Positions 43,197 through 52,107 of a stretch of 64,000 nucleotides of DNA are shown one piece after another. The notes under the pieces are model-generated. The model was not told the origin of the DNA, made no database searches, and saw nothing but the letters and a program-made list of their open reading frames with translations. Positions within the stretch are counted from its first letter, which is position 1. Each line of letters opens with the position of its first letter. A program made the position numbers and the translations under genes. Origin of the DNA: Flavitalea plasmicola (lineage in GTDB: Bacteria > Bacteroidota > Bacteroidia > Chitinophagales > Chitinophagaceae). The DNA lies in NCBI RefSeq assembly GCF_030546645.1, contig NZ_JAUOTO010000003.1, forward strand, positions 340,956 to 404,955. The letters are read 5' to 3'.

Positions 43197-46100
43197 AACA
43201 AAGAGGCACATCCTTTTCCACTACTTGTTGTTACTGCGGCGTAGGCTGCGGTGTGACCGTGCATAAAGATAAGAAAGGGAATATCACCGTGCAGGGCGAT
43301 GCCGCATATCCTGTCAACAAGGGCATGCTATGCAGCAAAGGACTCAACCTGCATTATACGGTCAACGACCGGAGCGACCGGCTCCTGCACCCGCAAATGC
43401 GCCCCAACAGGCAGATGCCGCTGCAAAGGGTAAGCTGGGACACGGCGCTGGACCGGGCTGCCGCGGTGTTCAGGACAATGATCGAAAAATACGGACCGGA
43501 CTCCGTAGCCTTCTATATTTCCGGCCAATGCCTGACAGAAGAGTACTATGTCATCAACAAGCTGATGAAAGGGTTCATCGGTACCAATAATGTCGACAGC
43601 AATTCCCGCCTGTGTATGAGCAGCGCCGTCGCCGCCTATAAGAAGGCCCTGGGCGAGGACAGTGTCCCGGTGAACTATTCCGACATCGAACGGGCGGATT
43701 GCTTTTTTGTCACCGGCGCCAACCCCGCCTGGTGTCATCCCATCCTCTGGAGAAGGGTCGAGGCGCAAAAGGCTGCCAACCCCCATGTGAAGATCATCGT
43801 ATCCGACCCACGGCAGACAGATACAGCCGCACTGGCGGATTGTTATTTGCCTATCCGCCCGGGCACGGATATTACCTTACACCATGCCATCGGCAGGATA
43901 TTGATCGAACAGGGGGCCATCGATCCTGCCTTCATCCGGGATCATACGGAAGGGTTTACCGCCTACCAGCAGGCCGCCTTCCAGCGAACAGTGGCCGAGG
44001 CCGCCTTGCTATGTGGAATACCCGAAGAAAAGATATACCAGGCCGCCGGCTACATCGCCGATGCCAAAGGATTTATCAGCATGTGGACCATGGGGCTGAA
44101 CCAAAGCGCGAGCGGAGTGGATAAGATCCTTTCCCTGATCAACCTTCACCTGGCGACAGGACACATCGGCAAGCCCGGTGCAGGGCCATTTTCCCTCACC
44201 GGTCAACCCAACGCCATGGGCGGCCGTGAGGTGGGAGGTCTGGCCAACCTGCTGCCGGCCCACCTGGACCTTGCCAATCCGGCGCACAGGGAAAAGATGC
44301 AGCAATTCTGGGGAGGCGCCGCCATCTCCCCTACGCCCGGGCTGACGGCTACGGAGCTATTCGAAGCCCTGGAGCAGGGCCGCCTGAAAGCCATCTGGAT
44401 ACTCGGTACGAATCCCCTGGTAAGCCTTCCCGATGTGCGGCAGGCGGAAGCTGCCCTCAGAAAAGCAAAGTTTGTCGTGGTGCAGGACATCAGCAATAAG
44501 CCCGAGACCCTGGCTTTCGCCGACCTCGTCCTGCCCGCGGCCGGCTGGGCGGAGAAGGACGGCACCATGACCAATTCCGAAAGGCGGATCAGCTATCTCC
44601 ATAAGATCGTGGACCCTCCCGGCGAGGCGCTCCCGGATGCGGCCATCATTTGCCGCCTGGCCCGGAAAATGGGCTACCCGGGCTTTGACTTCCAGGATAG
44701 TGCGGCTATTTACCGAGAGTATGCGCGGCTGACGACCGGCACTTCCGTCGATATCAGTGGTCTTAGCCATGACGTGCTGCGCGCGGAAAGGTCGGTGCAG
44801 TGGCCGCGCCCGGCGGGAGATGCGCCGCAGGTCGTACCTGCCCCCTTTTCCGACCATCGGTTTTCCACCCCCTCCGGCCGTGCCATCTTCCATGGGGTAG
44901 CGGATACACTTTCCAGTGAGACGCCGGACGCTGATTTCCCCCTGATACTCACCACGGGCCGTATCCGTGATCAGTGGCATACGATGACCAAGACAGGAAA
45001 GGTCAATAAATTAAAGCAGCATATCGCACAGGCTTTTTTGGAAATACACCCGGAAGACGCCCGTGCCCTGCACATTGCCGATAATGACGTAGTGCTGGTA
45101 CGATCCAGGCGTGGCGAAGTGCGGGTAAAAGCCCGGTTTTCCGCCGCCATCCGGAAAGGAGTGGTATTCCTGCCCATGCATTGGGGGAAGATCGTGGGCA
45201 ATGACCTCAACAGAGCCAATAACCTCACCCATAACCTGGTGGACCCCGTGTCCAAAGAGCCGGATTTCAAATACTGCGCCGTCCACGTGGAGCGGTATAA
45301 AAAAAGAAAGGAAAGGATCGTCGTCATCGGGGCCGGCGCAGGCGCATTTGGGTTCGTCCAGTCCTACCGTACGTTGAATAAAGAAGACGAGATCGTCATC
45401 TTCAGCAAGGAGGACTTCCCTTTTTACAACCGCGTGCAGCTTCCGGATTACATCAGCGGCACACAAAGCTGGGAGCAGCTGATCAAGATGACGGATGAGG
45501 AAGAGCCCGAATATCACATACGGTTACATAGAGGCGTTAGTATAGAGTCGATCCACCGGGAAGAGAAATATGTGGTGGACTCCAGGGGCATAAAAACGTA
45601 TTATGACAAGCTGATGCTGGCCACAGGCAGCAGGGCCGCGCTTCCGAAGAATGTTCCGTCCCTGGAAGGCATTTTCACCATGCGCAGCCGCACGGATGCC
45701 GATCGCTTTAAAGAGCTGGTACCCCCGGGGGGGCATGTGGTCATCGCAGGAGGAGGGTTGCTGGGATTGGAGATGGCGGCTTCCCTGCGGGAGATAGGAA
45801 GGCAGGTCTCCATTGTGCACCGCACCTCCCGGTTCCTGGATCGCCAGCTGGATGTCCTGGGCAGCCAGCTGTTGCATGAGGAGATGATCGACCAGGGCTG
45901 TGAGATATACTATAATGATGAAGTACAGCTGTTCTATGGGCATCCGCGGTTGACGGGCATACGTCTTAAAAGCGGCAGGATGATCGATTGCGATGCCCTG
46001 ATCTTTGCCATCGGCACTATTCCCAACATCGAGCTGGCCATGGCGGCAGGGCTGCATTGCCAGCGGGGCGTCATCGTGAACGAGTACCTGCAGACCAGCG

Positions 46101-46705
46101 ACCCGGACATCTATTCCGTCGGCGAGATCGCCGAGTTCAACGGGATGCTATATGGCTTCACCGCGGCCGCAGAGCAGCAGGCTGGCATATTCGCCCGGTA
46201 CCTTAACGGAGATATCAGCGATTATTACAAGGGCAGCACGCTCATGAGCATCATTAAGATCCATGGCTTTGATCTCTGCAGCATAGGTATTCCCGACAGG
46301 CCCAACGAACACGAATATGAAGAGATCGTATTTATCGATCGCGCCCGCCGATACTACAAGAAATGCATCGTTCACCAGGATCGCCTGGTAGGGGCGATCC
46401 TCATCGGGGACAAGGATGAGTTCCTTGAATTTAAGGAGTTGATCGACGGGCGGATCGAGCTGAATGAGAAACGCCTCGGCCTTTTACGCAGCGGAGGAAA
46501 AATGGAGCCGGTGCTGGGCAGACTGGTCTGCAGCTGCAACAATGTCGGCAGCGGTAATATTGAAAATAAGATCGCATCCGGCTGTACAGAGTTGTCACAG
46601 CTTGCCATGGCTACAGGAGCAGGCACGGGGTGCGGGTCCTGCCGTCCGGAAGTGAAAAAGATATTGGAAAGGAAATTGCAGGAGATGAATATCCATGTTT
46701 CGTAA
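43193..46705 (+). CDS. nasC: Nitrate reductase fused to an FAD/[2Fe-2S] electron-input module
   Basis: 1170 residues. The molybdopterin part (about 1-690) has a [4Fe-4S] site C12-x2-C15-x3-C19 and C47, and C141 as probable Mo ligand (SRLCMSSAV). From about 704 there is a NirB-like FAD/NAD(P)H module (RIVVIGAGAGAFGF, then AGGGLLGLEMAASL), and from about 1111 a BFD [2Fe-2S] domain (VCSCNNV... ATGAGTGCGSC). It can take electrons from NAD(P)H itself. In Bacillus and Klebsiella the catalytic and electron-transfer parts are separate subunits. It reduces nitrate to nitrite in the cytoplasm. Confidence 0.93.
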   Translation: MKQRGTSFSTTCCYCGVGCGVTVHKDKKGNITVQGDAAYPVNKGMLCSKGLNLHYTVNDRSDRLLHPQMRPNRQMPLQRVSWDTALDRAAAVFRTMIEKYGPDSVAFYISGQCLTEEYYVINKLMKGFIGTNNVDSNSRLCMSSAVAAYKKALGEDSVPVNYSDIERADCFFVTGANPAWCHPILWRRVEAQKAANPHVKIIVSDPRQTDTAALADCYLPIRPGTDITLHHAIGRILIEQGAIDPAFIRDHTEGFTAYQQAAFQRTVAEAALLCGIPEEKIYQAAGYIADAKGFISMWTMGLNQSASGVDKILSLINLHLATGHIGKPGAGPFSLTGQPNAMGGREVGGLANLLPAHLDLANPAHREKMQQFWGGAAISPTPGLTATELFEALEQGRLKAIWILGTNPLVSLPDVRQAEAALRKAKFVVVQDISNKPETLAFADLVLPAAGWAEKDGTMTNSERRISYLHKIVDPPGEALPDAAIICRLARKMGYPGFDFQDSAAIYREYARLTTGTSVDISGLSHDVLRAERSVQWPRPAGDAPQVVPAPFSDHRFSTPSGRAIFHGVADTLSSETPDADFPLILTTGRIRDQWHTMTKTGKVNKLKQHIAQAFLEIHPEDARALHIADNDVVLVRSRRGEVRVKARFSAAIRKGVVFLPMHWGKIVGNDLNRANNLTHNLVDPVSKEPDFKYCAVHVERYKKRKERIVVIGAGAGAFGFVQSYRTLNKEDEIVIFSKEDFPFYNRVQLPDYISGTQSWEQLIKMTDEEEPEYHIRLHRGVSIESIHREEKYVVDSRGIKTYYDKLMLATGSRAALPKNVPSLEGIFTMRSRTDADRFKELVPPGGHVVIAGGGLLGLEMAASLREIGRQVSIVHRTSRFLDRQLDVLGSQLLHEEMIDQGCEIYYNDEVQLFYGHPRLTGIRLKSGRMIDCDALIFAIGTIPNIELAMAAGLHCQRGVIVNEYLQTSDPDIYSVGEIAEFNGMLYGFTAAAEQQAGIFARYLNGDISDYYKGSTLMSIIKIHGFDLCSIGIPDRPNEHEYEEIVFIDRARRYYKKCIVHQDRLVGAILIGDKDEFLEFKELIDGRIELNEKRLGLLRSGGKMEPVLGRLVCSCNNVGSGNIENKIASGCTELSQLAMATGAGTGCGSCRPEVKKILERKLQEMNIHVS

Positions 46706-48173
46706 GAACTATATCGTCAAGATCAATCTTTCCGGCGGCATTGTCGCTGCGGGAGAGCTGTATGCCATCGTGTCGGCGGCAGAGCGGGCCCGGGTTGTCA
46801 ACATGCAGCTGGGCACGAGACAACAACTTTTCTGCAAGGTGACGGATAAATACGGACCGGCATTTTTACAGGAGCTGCAGCAGGCGGGCGTCGCTTTCGA
46901 GGCAAATGAAGAACGGTACCCCAATATCGTCAGCTCCTATGTCACGGGGGGGATCTTCACTACACAAAGCTGGGTCAGCGAAGGCTTGTACAGGGATATT
47001 CTAGGAGCATTCGATTACAAACCCCGTTTGAAGGTCAATCTGGTGGAGCGCAACCAGTCTTTCGTGCCTTTCTTCACGGGCAATATCAATTTTATCAGCT
47101 CGGACATCGGCAACTATTGGTATCTCTACGTACGTTGGCCACAGGCGACACATATCCAGCCCTGGAAGGACCTCATCTGCTCGCAGGACATACCCCGTAT
47201 CAGCCGTTTCATTGAAGAGGCTATCCTGCACGGATCAGTTCCTTCTATTGACGGGTTGTATGCGGCCATGCAGCACAAGGGACCCTTTGCTACGCAGCCG
47301 GTGCGATCGGCGCTGCAGAGCCCCTCTTTTGATCTTCCTTATTATGAGGGCTTTTCTCAATGGGGTAACAAGACCTGGTTGGGAATCTACCGGAGGGAGG
47401 AGTTATTCCCCGTGCCTTTCCTGAAGGACATTTGCCTGGTCTGCCTGGAGACCCGCGTCGGGCAATTGTATACGACGCCGTGGAAATCCCTGATCATCAA
47501 GGGTATCGAGGAAAAGGACAAAAATCTTTGGGAATATGTGATGGGGAAATACCGTATCAATCTCCGGCATGCCAGCAACGAGCTGAACTGGCAGGTGGAA
47601 GATCTGAATGAAGAGGGGCTGCGGCTGAAACGCTACCTGGTCCGTCAGTTCGACCTGGAAGATGTCCGTACGGAAGGCTTGTGCTTTGCCATTAAGACCC
47701 GGCCCAGGTCAGGTCTTTCGGGGTCTGTCATCATTCGCAAACAGGAAGTTGGGCGCTCCGATCAGCGGAAAGTGCTGGACCGCTACGATATTTTACATAC
47801 GCCTGATTTCAATGCCAATTCAAAGGAATATATCCTTTACAGGGAAGGTCTGGAAAAAGAGAACCTGTTCGTCTATCTTGTTTCCCTCTGCAAATCATTT
47901 TACGAGCAGCAGAGCAGGAAAGAACCGGCCCCATTGCACAACTCTCTTTCCGGGGCAGGCGGTACGACATCTTCGCCTGCAGTGGGTGGATCTCCCGTTT
48001 TTCAATGCCGGCATTGCCTCACGGTATATGACGAGCAATACGGCGACCCGGCGGCGGGAGAACCTGCCGGCCGGCCTTTCGCACAAGTAGCCCCGGACTA
48101 TGCCTGTCCCGTCTGCGGCAGCGGGAAATCCGATTTCCGTCTCATCGAAAAAACTGCCTTTATTAAGGGCTGA
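46695..48173 (+). CDS. Rubredoxin-domain protein with a ligand-less sulfite/nitrite-reductase-like body
   Basis: 492 residues from ATG 46695, overlapping nasC by 11 nt. The C-terminus is a rubredoxin: C438-x2-C441-x29-C471-P-V-C474-G. The first 420 residues look like the two ferredoxin-like half-domains of sirohaem reductases (NMQLGTRQQLFCKV, and again VGQLYTTPWKSLIIKG), but the C-x5-C and C-x3-C ligands are missing: the places where they would be read IVSSYVTGG and NQSFVPFFTGN. A structural or electron-transfer partner of the nitrate reductase is likely. The fold assignment is inference. Confidence 0.85.
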   Translation: MFRKNYIVKINLSGGIVAAGELYAIVSAAERARVVNMQLGTRQQLFCKVTDKYGPAFLQELQQAGVAFEANEERYPNIVSSYVTGGIFTTQSWVSEGLYRDILGAFDYKPRLKVNLVERNQSFVPFFTGNINFISSDIGNYWYLYVRWPQATHIQPWKDLICSQDIPRISRFIEEAILHGSVPSIDGLYAAMQHKGPFATQPVRSALQSPSFDLPYYEGFSQWGNKTWLGIYRREELFPVPFLKDICLVCLETRVGQLYTTPWKSLIIKGIEEKDKNLWEYVMGKYRINLRHASNELNWQVEDLNEEGLRLKRYLVRQFDLEDVRTEGLCFAIKTRPRSGLSGSVIIRKQEVGRSDQRKVLDRYDILHTPDFNANSKEYILYREGLEKENLFVYLVSLCKSFYEQQSRKEPAPLHNSLSGAGGTTSSPAVGGSPVFQCRHCLTVYDEQYGDPAAGEPAGRPFAQVAPDYACPVCGSGKSDFRLIEKTAFIKG

Positions 48174-48179
48174 CAATCG

Positions 48180-48187
48180 TAACTTTG
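48180..48187 (+). promoter_or_regulatory. -7 promoter box just before moaA
   Basis: TAACTTTG, a perfect match 5 nt before the moaA ATG and overlapping nothing downstream. It is an internal promoter, and the transcript would be nearly leaderless. Confidence 0.5.
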
Positions 48188-48192
48188 GGTAT

Positions 48193-49155
48193 ATGGCAGT
48201 CATTCAGGATCAATATGGGAGAACGTTCAGGACGTTGAGGGTAAGTCTGCTCAACCATTGCAACCTGGGCTGCGTGTACTGCGTGGCGGGTGAAGATATC
48301 GTGAAAGCTGCTAATGCCGGAGGAAAGAAGGATTTGCTTTCCGTGCCCGCCTTGCTGGAGATCATCGGACGTCTGCACGGGCAGCTGGAACTCGGCACCA
48401 TCCGTCTCACGGGAGGAGAACCTCTATTATATCCGGGACTGACAGCGCTCATCCGGGGCATTCATGATCTGGGTATACCGGCCATCAAGCTGACCACCAA
48501 TGGGTTTCTTTTGGAGCGGCTGGCCATTCCTATGAAGGAGGCCGGCATGGCATCCGTCAATGTGTCCCTGGATGCCGTGGACGAAGATGTCTTTTACAAG
48601 ATGAGCCGGCGTCACTCCGCTGAGCGGGTCATCCGCGGTATTGATGCGGCCCTGGAAGCCGGCCTGGATGTCAAGATCAATTCCGTCATCATGCGCGGCA
48701 TCAATGACGGACAGATCCTGCCGTTACTGGATTTCGCCTTCTCCCGTCGTTGCAGCATCCGTTACCTGGAAGTGATGGCCATGGGACACCTCCACGACCA
48801 GGCAGAAAAATACCTGTTTTCTCAAAAGGATATACTATCCGTCATTGCCGCCCGCCACTCGTTCAGCTCCCTGGGTAGGGCCGGAGCGGCTACCGCCAGC
48901 TATTGGCGAACGGACGAAGGCCATCAGTTTGGGGTCATCGCCAACGAGACGGAGCCTTTTTGCAGGGACTGTGACAGACTCAGGCTGGACAGCAGCGGCC
49001 ATATATACGGTTGTCTCAGCAGCAATCACCCTATACAACTGGACAATATGGAAGACGAAACAAAATGGGTGGAAAAATTACAGCAGGCGCTTCTGCAGAA
49101 ACAGGCGTTACGATTTACGGGCAGCGATCTGAGCATGCTGTATATTGGGGGCTAG
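48193..49155 (+). CDS. moaA: GTP 3',8-cyclase MoaA
   Basis: 320 residues from ATG 48193. The radical-SAM cluster is C23-x3-C27-x2-C30 (CNLGCVYC). The second [4Fe-4S] cluster is C257-x2-C260-x13-C274. The C-terminal GG (LYIGG), needed for activity in MoaA, is present. It starts molybdopterin synthesis from GTP with MoaC. An upstream frame to 48100 overlaps the rubredoxin gene and lacks a suitable start. A promoter box lies 5 nt ahead. Confidence 0.96.
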   Translation: MAVIQDQYGRTFRTLRVSLLNHCNLGCVYCVAGEDIVKAANAGGKKDLLSVPALLEIIGRLHGQLELGTIRLTGGEPLLYPGLTALIRGIHDLGIPAIKLTTNGFLLERLAIPMKEAGMASVNVSLDAVDEDVFYKMSRRHSAERVIRGIDAALEAGLDVKINSVIMRGINDGQILPLLDFAFSRRCSIRYLEVMAMGHLHDQAEKYLFSQKDILSVIAARHSFSSLGRAGAATASYWRTDEGHQFGVIANETEPFCRDCDRLRLDSSGHIYGCLSSNHPIQLDNMEDETKWVEKLQQALLQKQALRFTGSDLSMLYIGG

Positions 49156-49174
49156 GCAATATTAAAACATTATT

Positions 49175-49408
49175 ATGAAGATCCACGTATATGCCACACT
49201 GAAAGATTACTTCTCATCGGAGTTCGAGCTGGCAACCGTCGCGCATAATACGGATGAGCTTAAACGCCACCTGGTGCAGCTGAATGACCAGGCGGAGCTG
49301 CTCCTGAACAGCTGCCGTTTTGCCGTAGAGGAAGGTTTCATAGACAACGATTATAAATTGAAGGAAAATGATACGGTCATCATCATCCCTCCCGCCAGTG
49401 GAGGTTAG
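49175..49408 (+). CDS. moaD: Molybdopterin synthase sulfur carrier MoaD
   Basis: 77 residues, a ThiS/MoaD ubiquitin-like fold ending in the essential Gly-Gly (PPASGG), the site of thiocarboxylation. MoaD is activated by a MoeB-type adenylyltransferase, which is not in the window. It works with MoaE, encoded next. Confidence 0.92.
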   Translation: MKIHVYATLKDYFSSEFELATVAHNTDELKRHLVQLNDQAELLLNSCRFAVEEGFIDNDYKLKENDTVIIIPPASGG

Positions 49409-49865
49409 CCAGTCTTCTTCGGAGGCTATCCAGCCTCCTTTGGAGGTTTTTCAGGTTATCTCCGCTGCGCCACTGGACATGGTGGAGCTGCTTCGTCGCG
49501 CCCATCACCCGGCGGCAGGGGCCGTCGTCCTGTTCAGCGGTGAAGTGCGGGATCATAACAAGGGTAGGGCAGTGGACCACCTGGAGTATGAGGCCTATCA
49601 ACCCCTGGCCGTCAAAATGATCCATGCCATACTCGCGGAGGCCACGGCGAAATGGTCCCTGCAATCGGCCATTGCACAACACCGGGTAGGGAGACTGGCC
49701 ATCGGTGAATCGGCTGTAGTGGTGATCACTGCCGCTGCCCACCGGCGGGAGGCGTATGAGGCCAACCGGCATATCATCGACAGGATCAAGCATGAGGTGC
49801 CTATCTGGAAATGCGAATATTTCCACGACGGCTCTCATCAATGGGGGAATAACTGTAATTGCTAA
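49368..49865 (+). CDS. moaE: Molybdopterin synthase catalytic subunit MoaE
   Basis: Up to 165 residues. It has the family motifs GAVVLFSGEVRDHNKG, LEYEAYQPLAVKMI, HRVGRLAIGESAVVV and VPIWKCEYF. MoaE adds two sulfurs from MoaD to the pterin. The start is uncertain: ATG 49368 lies inside moaD by 41 nt, while GTG 49398 and TTG 49440 also fit, and family length favours 49440. A 7-bp hairpin (GGAGGCT/AGCCTCC, 49421-49438) lies in this ambiguous part. The stop TAA shares its last base with the next ATG. Confidence 0.9.
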   Translation: MIRSSSSLPPVEVSQSSSEAIQPPLEVFQVISAAPLDMVELLRRAHHPAAGAVVLFSGEVRDHNKGRAVDHLEYEAYQPLAVKMIHAILAEATAKWSLQSAIAQHRVGRLAIGESAVVVITAAAHRREAYEANRHIIDRIKHEVPIWKCEYFHDGSHQWGNNCNC

Positions 49866-50155
49866 TGCAACTGAAACCGAACATCACCATCGAATATTGC
49901 CCCAAATGCGGATGGCTGCTCCGTGCCGCTTATATGGCCCAGGAGCTGTTGACCACGTTCACGGAAGAGCTGCGTGCAGTAAGCCTCCAGCCTTCGGACC
50001 GCGCCGGCTCCTTTGTCATTTATGTTGAAGGAGAGGTGCTTTTTGACAGGAAAAGAGAAGGCCGGTTCCCTGAGATTAAAGAACTGAAACAATTGGTGCG
50101 GGATAAGGCCTGCCCGGAAAAAAGCCTGGGACATTCCGATAGATCACATGGATAG
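49865..50155 (+). CDS. SelT/SelW/SelH (Rdx)-family protein
   Basis: 96 residues, a thioredoxin-like Rdx fold. C12-P-K-C15 (IEYCPKCGW) is the redox pair; in animal selenoproteins the second Cys is selenocysteine. It ends FPEIKELKQLVRD, as in SelW. The protein is wedged between moaE and mobA: its ATG shares one base with the moaE stop, and it overlaps mobA by 8 nt. It is therefore part of the cofactor operon, and a role in sulfur transfer or cofactor redox protection is inference. Confidence 0.88.
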   Translation: MQLKPNITIEYCPKCGWLLRAAYMAQELLTTFTEELRAVSLQPSDRAGSFVIYVEGEVLFDRKREGRFPEIKELKQLVRDKACPEKSLGHSDRSHG

Positions 50156-50684
50156 GCTCATGGGTGTCATACTATGCGGCGGCAACAGCAGTCGTATGGG
50201 CCGCGACAAAGGGCTTATGCTCAGGGAGGGTGTTCCCTGGGCACGTCATATGGCGGACAAGCTGTCTCCCTTCCATCTTCCCGTCGTCTTTTCCATTAAT
50301 GCTTCCCAGGTGGACGCTTATTCGGCTTTTGTCCCGGCCGCGGCGCTGGTGACGGATAATGTGCCTGTCTCCGGTCCGCTGAAAGGCCTGCTCAGCGTAC
50401 ATGAGCAATTCCCTGGTACAGACCTGCTCCTGCTTGCCTGCGATATGCTGGACGTGGATGGACCCACTATTGGTCATCTCATTGCCTCCTACGGCGCCGG
50501 AGGCTACGAATTTTACGCTTACCAGGAAAGCACTTTCTTCCAACCCCTCTGCGCCATCTTCACTGCTGCCGCCCTGGAACGCGGAACGCAGGAGCCCAGC
50601 CTGCAAATGCTGCTCAGGCACGGGAAAACAAGAAGCCTCGCCGTTTTGAGGAGCGAGGCTTTCCGGAACTACAATTCGTTGTAA
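50148..50684 (+). CDS. mobA: Molybdenum cofactor guanylyltransferase
   Basis: 178 residues. The nucleotide-binding motif is LCGGNSSRMGRDKG. A second motif follows near VTDNVPVSGPLKGLLS, and a Mg-binding LLLACDMLDVD. It links GMP to molybdopterin to give the MGD form used by the nitrate reductase. It is the last gene of the cofactor operon, and it ends one nucleotide short of the convergent icd stop. Confidence 0.9.
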   Translation: MDRLMGVILCGGNSSRMGRDKGLMLREGVPWARHMADKLSPFHLPVVFSINASQVDAYSAFVPAAALVTDNVPVSGPLKGLLSVHEQFPGTDLLLLACDMLDVDGPTIGHLIASYGAGGYEFYAYQESTFFQPLCAIFTAAALERGTQEPSLQMLLRHGKTRSLAVLRSEAFRNYNSL

Positions 50685-50685
50685 A

Positions 50686-51918
50686 CTATTTCAGCTTCTT
50701 TTGTAAATTCTGGTCTATTGCGTCCAGGAACTCCTCCGTGTAGAGGAAATGCTTGCCATGTTCGACCTTATTACCGTGTACGCATACTGCCAGGTCCTTC
50801 GTCATCGCGCCGCTCTCTACGGTCTCGATACACACCGCTTCCAGCGCATCCGCAAAGTTGATCAGGTCCTGGTTGCCATCCAGCTTGCCACGGAAGGCCA
50901 ATCCCCTTGTCCAGGCGAAAATGGAAGCGATAGGATTGGTAGAAGTGGGTTTGCCGGCCTGGTGATCCCGGTAGTGACGGGTCACAGTGCCATGGGCTGC
51001 TTCCGCCTCCATGATCTTGCCGTCAGGCGTGATGAGCACAGAGGTCATGAGGCCCAGCGAGCCGAAGCCCTGGGCAACGGAGTCGCTTTGTACATCCCCA
51101 TCATAGTTCTTACAGGCCCATACGAAATTCCCGTTCCATTTGAGGGCGCTGGCTACCATGTCATCGATGAGACGATGCTCATAAACAATGCCGGCTTCCT
51201 TGAAGGATTGGATAAACTCCTTTTCATAGATATCCTGGAAGATATCCTTAAAGCGGCCGTCATATTTCTTCAGGATGGTATTTTTGGTGGAGAGGTACAA
51301 GGGCCATTTCTTACTCAGCGCCATATTGAAACAGCTGCGGGCAAAACCCCTGATCGACTCGTCCGTATTATACATGCTCAGCGCGACGCCGTCCCCTTTG
51401 AAATTGAAGACTTCAAATGTCTGGGGAGCGCTGCCGTCTTCCGGCGTAAAGGTCATTGTCAGCTTGCCCTTGCCCTTGATCACTGTGTCGGTGGCGCGGT
51501 ATTGATCACCGAACGCGTGACGTCCCACGATGATAGGGGCCGTCCAGTTGGTCACCAGCCGGGGAACGTTCTTCATTACGATGGGCTCGCGGAACACGGT
51601 GCCGTCCAGGATGTTCCTGATAGTTCCGTTGGGGCTTTTCCACATTTGCTTCAGGGAAAATTCTTTGACGCGCGCCTCATCGGGCGTAATGGTGGCGCAT
51701 TTGATACCTACGCCGTATTTTTTGATGGCCTCTGCGGCATCGATGGTCACCTGGTCATTTGTCTGGTCACGATATTCCACACCGAGGTCAAAATATTTGA
51801 TATCCACGTCCAGGTAGGGCAGAATTAATTTGTCCTTAATGAACTTCCAGATAATACGGGTCATTTCATCCCCATCTAACTCCACCACAGGGTTTGCAAC
51901 TTTGATTTTTTTGGCCAT
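50686..51918 (-). CDS. icd: NADP-dependent isocitrate dehydrogenase
   Basis: 410 residues from ATG 51918, the homodimeric (mitochondrial-like) class: [21 protein letters not shown] near the N-terminus, and the NADP motif region [17 protein letters not shown]. It converts isocitrate to 2-oxoglutarate, which feeds ammonium assimilation. An in-frame ATG at 51981 lies upstream of the promoter box and was rejected. Confidence 0.95.
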   Translation of the reverse strand: MAKKIKVANPVVELDGDEMTRIIWKFIKDKLILPYLDVDIKYFDLGVEYRDQTNDQVTIDAAEAIKKYGVGIKCATITPDEARVKEFSLKQMWKSPNGTIRNILDGTVFREPIVMKNVPRLVTNWTAPIIVGRHAFGDQYRATDTVIKGKGKLTMTFTPEDGSAPQTFEVFNFKGDGVALSMYNTDESIRGFARSCFNMALSKKWPLYLSTKNTILKKYDGRFKDIFQDIYEKEFIQSFKEAGIVYEHRLIDDMVASALKWNGNFVWACKNYDGDVQSDSVAQGFGSLGLMTSVLITPDGKIMEAEAAHGTVTRHYRDHQAGKPTSTNPIASIFAWTRGLAFRGKLDGNQDLINFADALEAVCIETVESGAMTKDLAVCVHGNKVEHGKHFLYTEEFLDAIDQNLQKKLK

Positions 51919-51948
51919 ATTTCTACTTATTTTATATACAAAAGAGAG

Positions 51949-51956
51949 CAAACCTA
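51949..51956 (-). promoter_or_regulatory. -7 promoter box for icd
   Basis: TAGGTTTG (minus strand), a perfect match 30 nt before the icd ATG. It confirms the start at 51918. Confidence 0.6.
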
Positions 51957-52080
51957 CAAGAATTGAGTCAAAATGAGCCATCGTGATCGTGTTTTTTTTG
52001 AAATTTAACCCTGCCCGGACCTGTACCAGCGGTGCGTGATTCGCGTATTTCTACCCACGCCCGGACCCATGGTTTTTTTG

Positions 52081-52088
52081 TATGTTTG
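52081..52088 (+). promoter_or_regulatory. -7 promoter box for the tandem Crp-family genes
   Basis: TATGTTTG, a perfect match 19 nt before the ATG at 52108. Confidence 0.6.
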
Positions 52089-52107
52089 CTTCTCATATCT
52101 TTTTCGG

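Noticed and set aside
50749-51828. Open frame (359 codons) on the plus strand across icd
   Set aside because: Antisense to a clear isocitrate dehydrogenase; no recognisable domain and no promoter.
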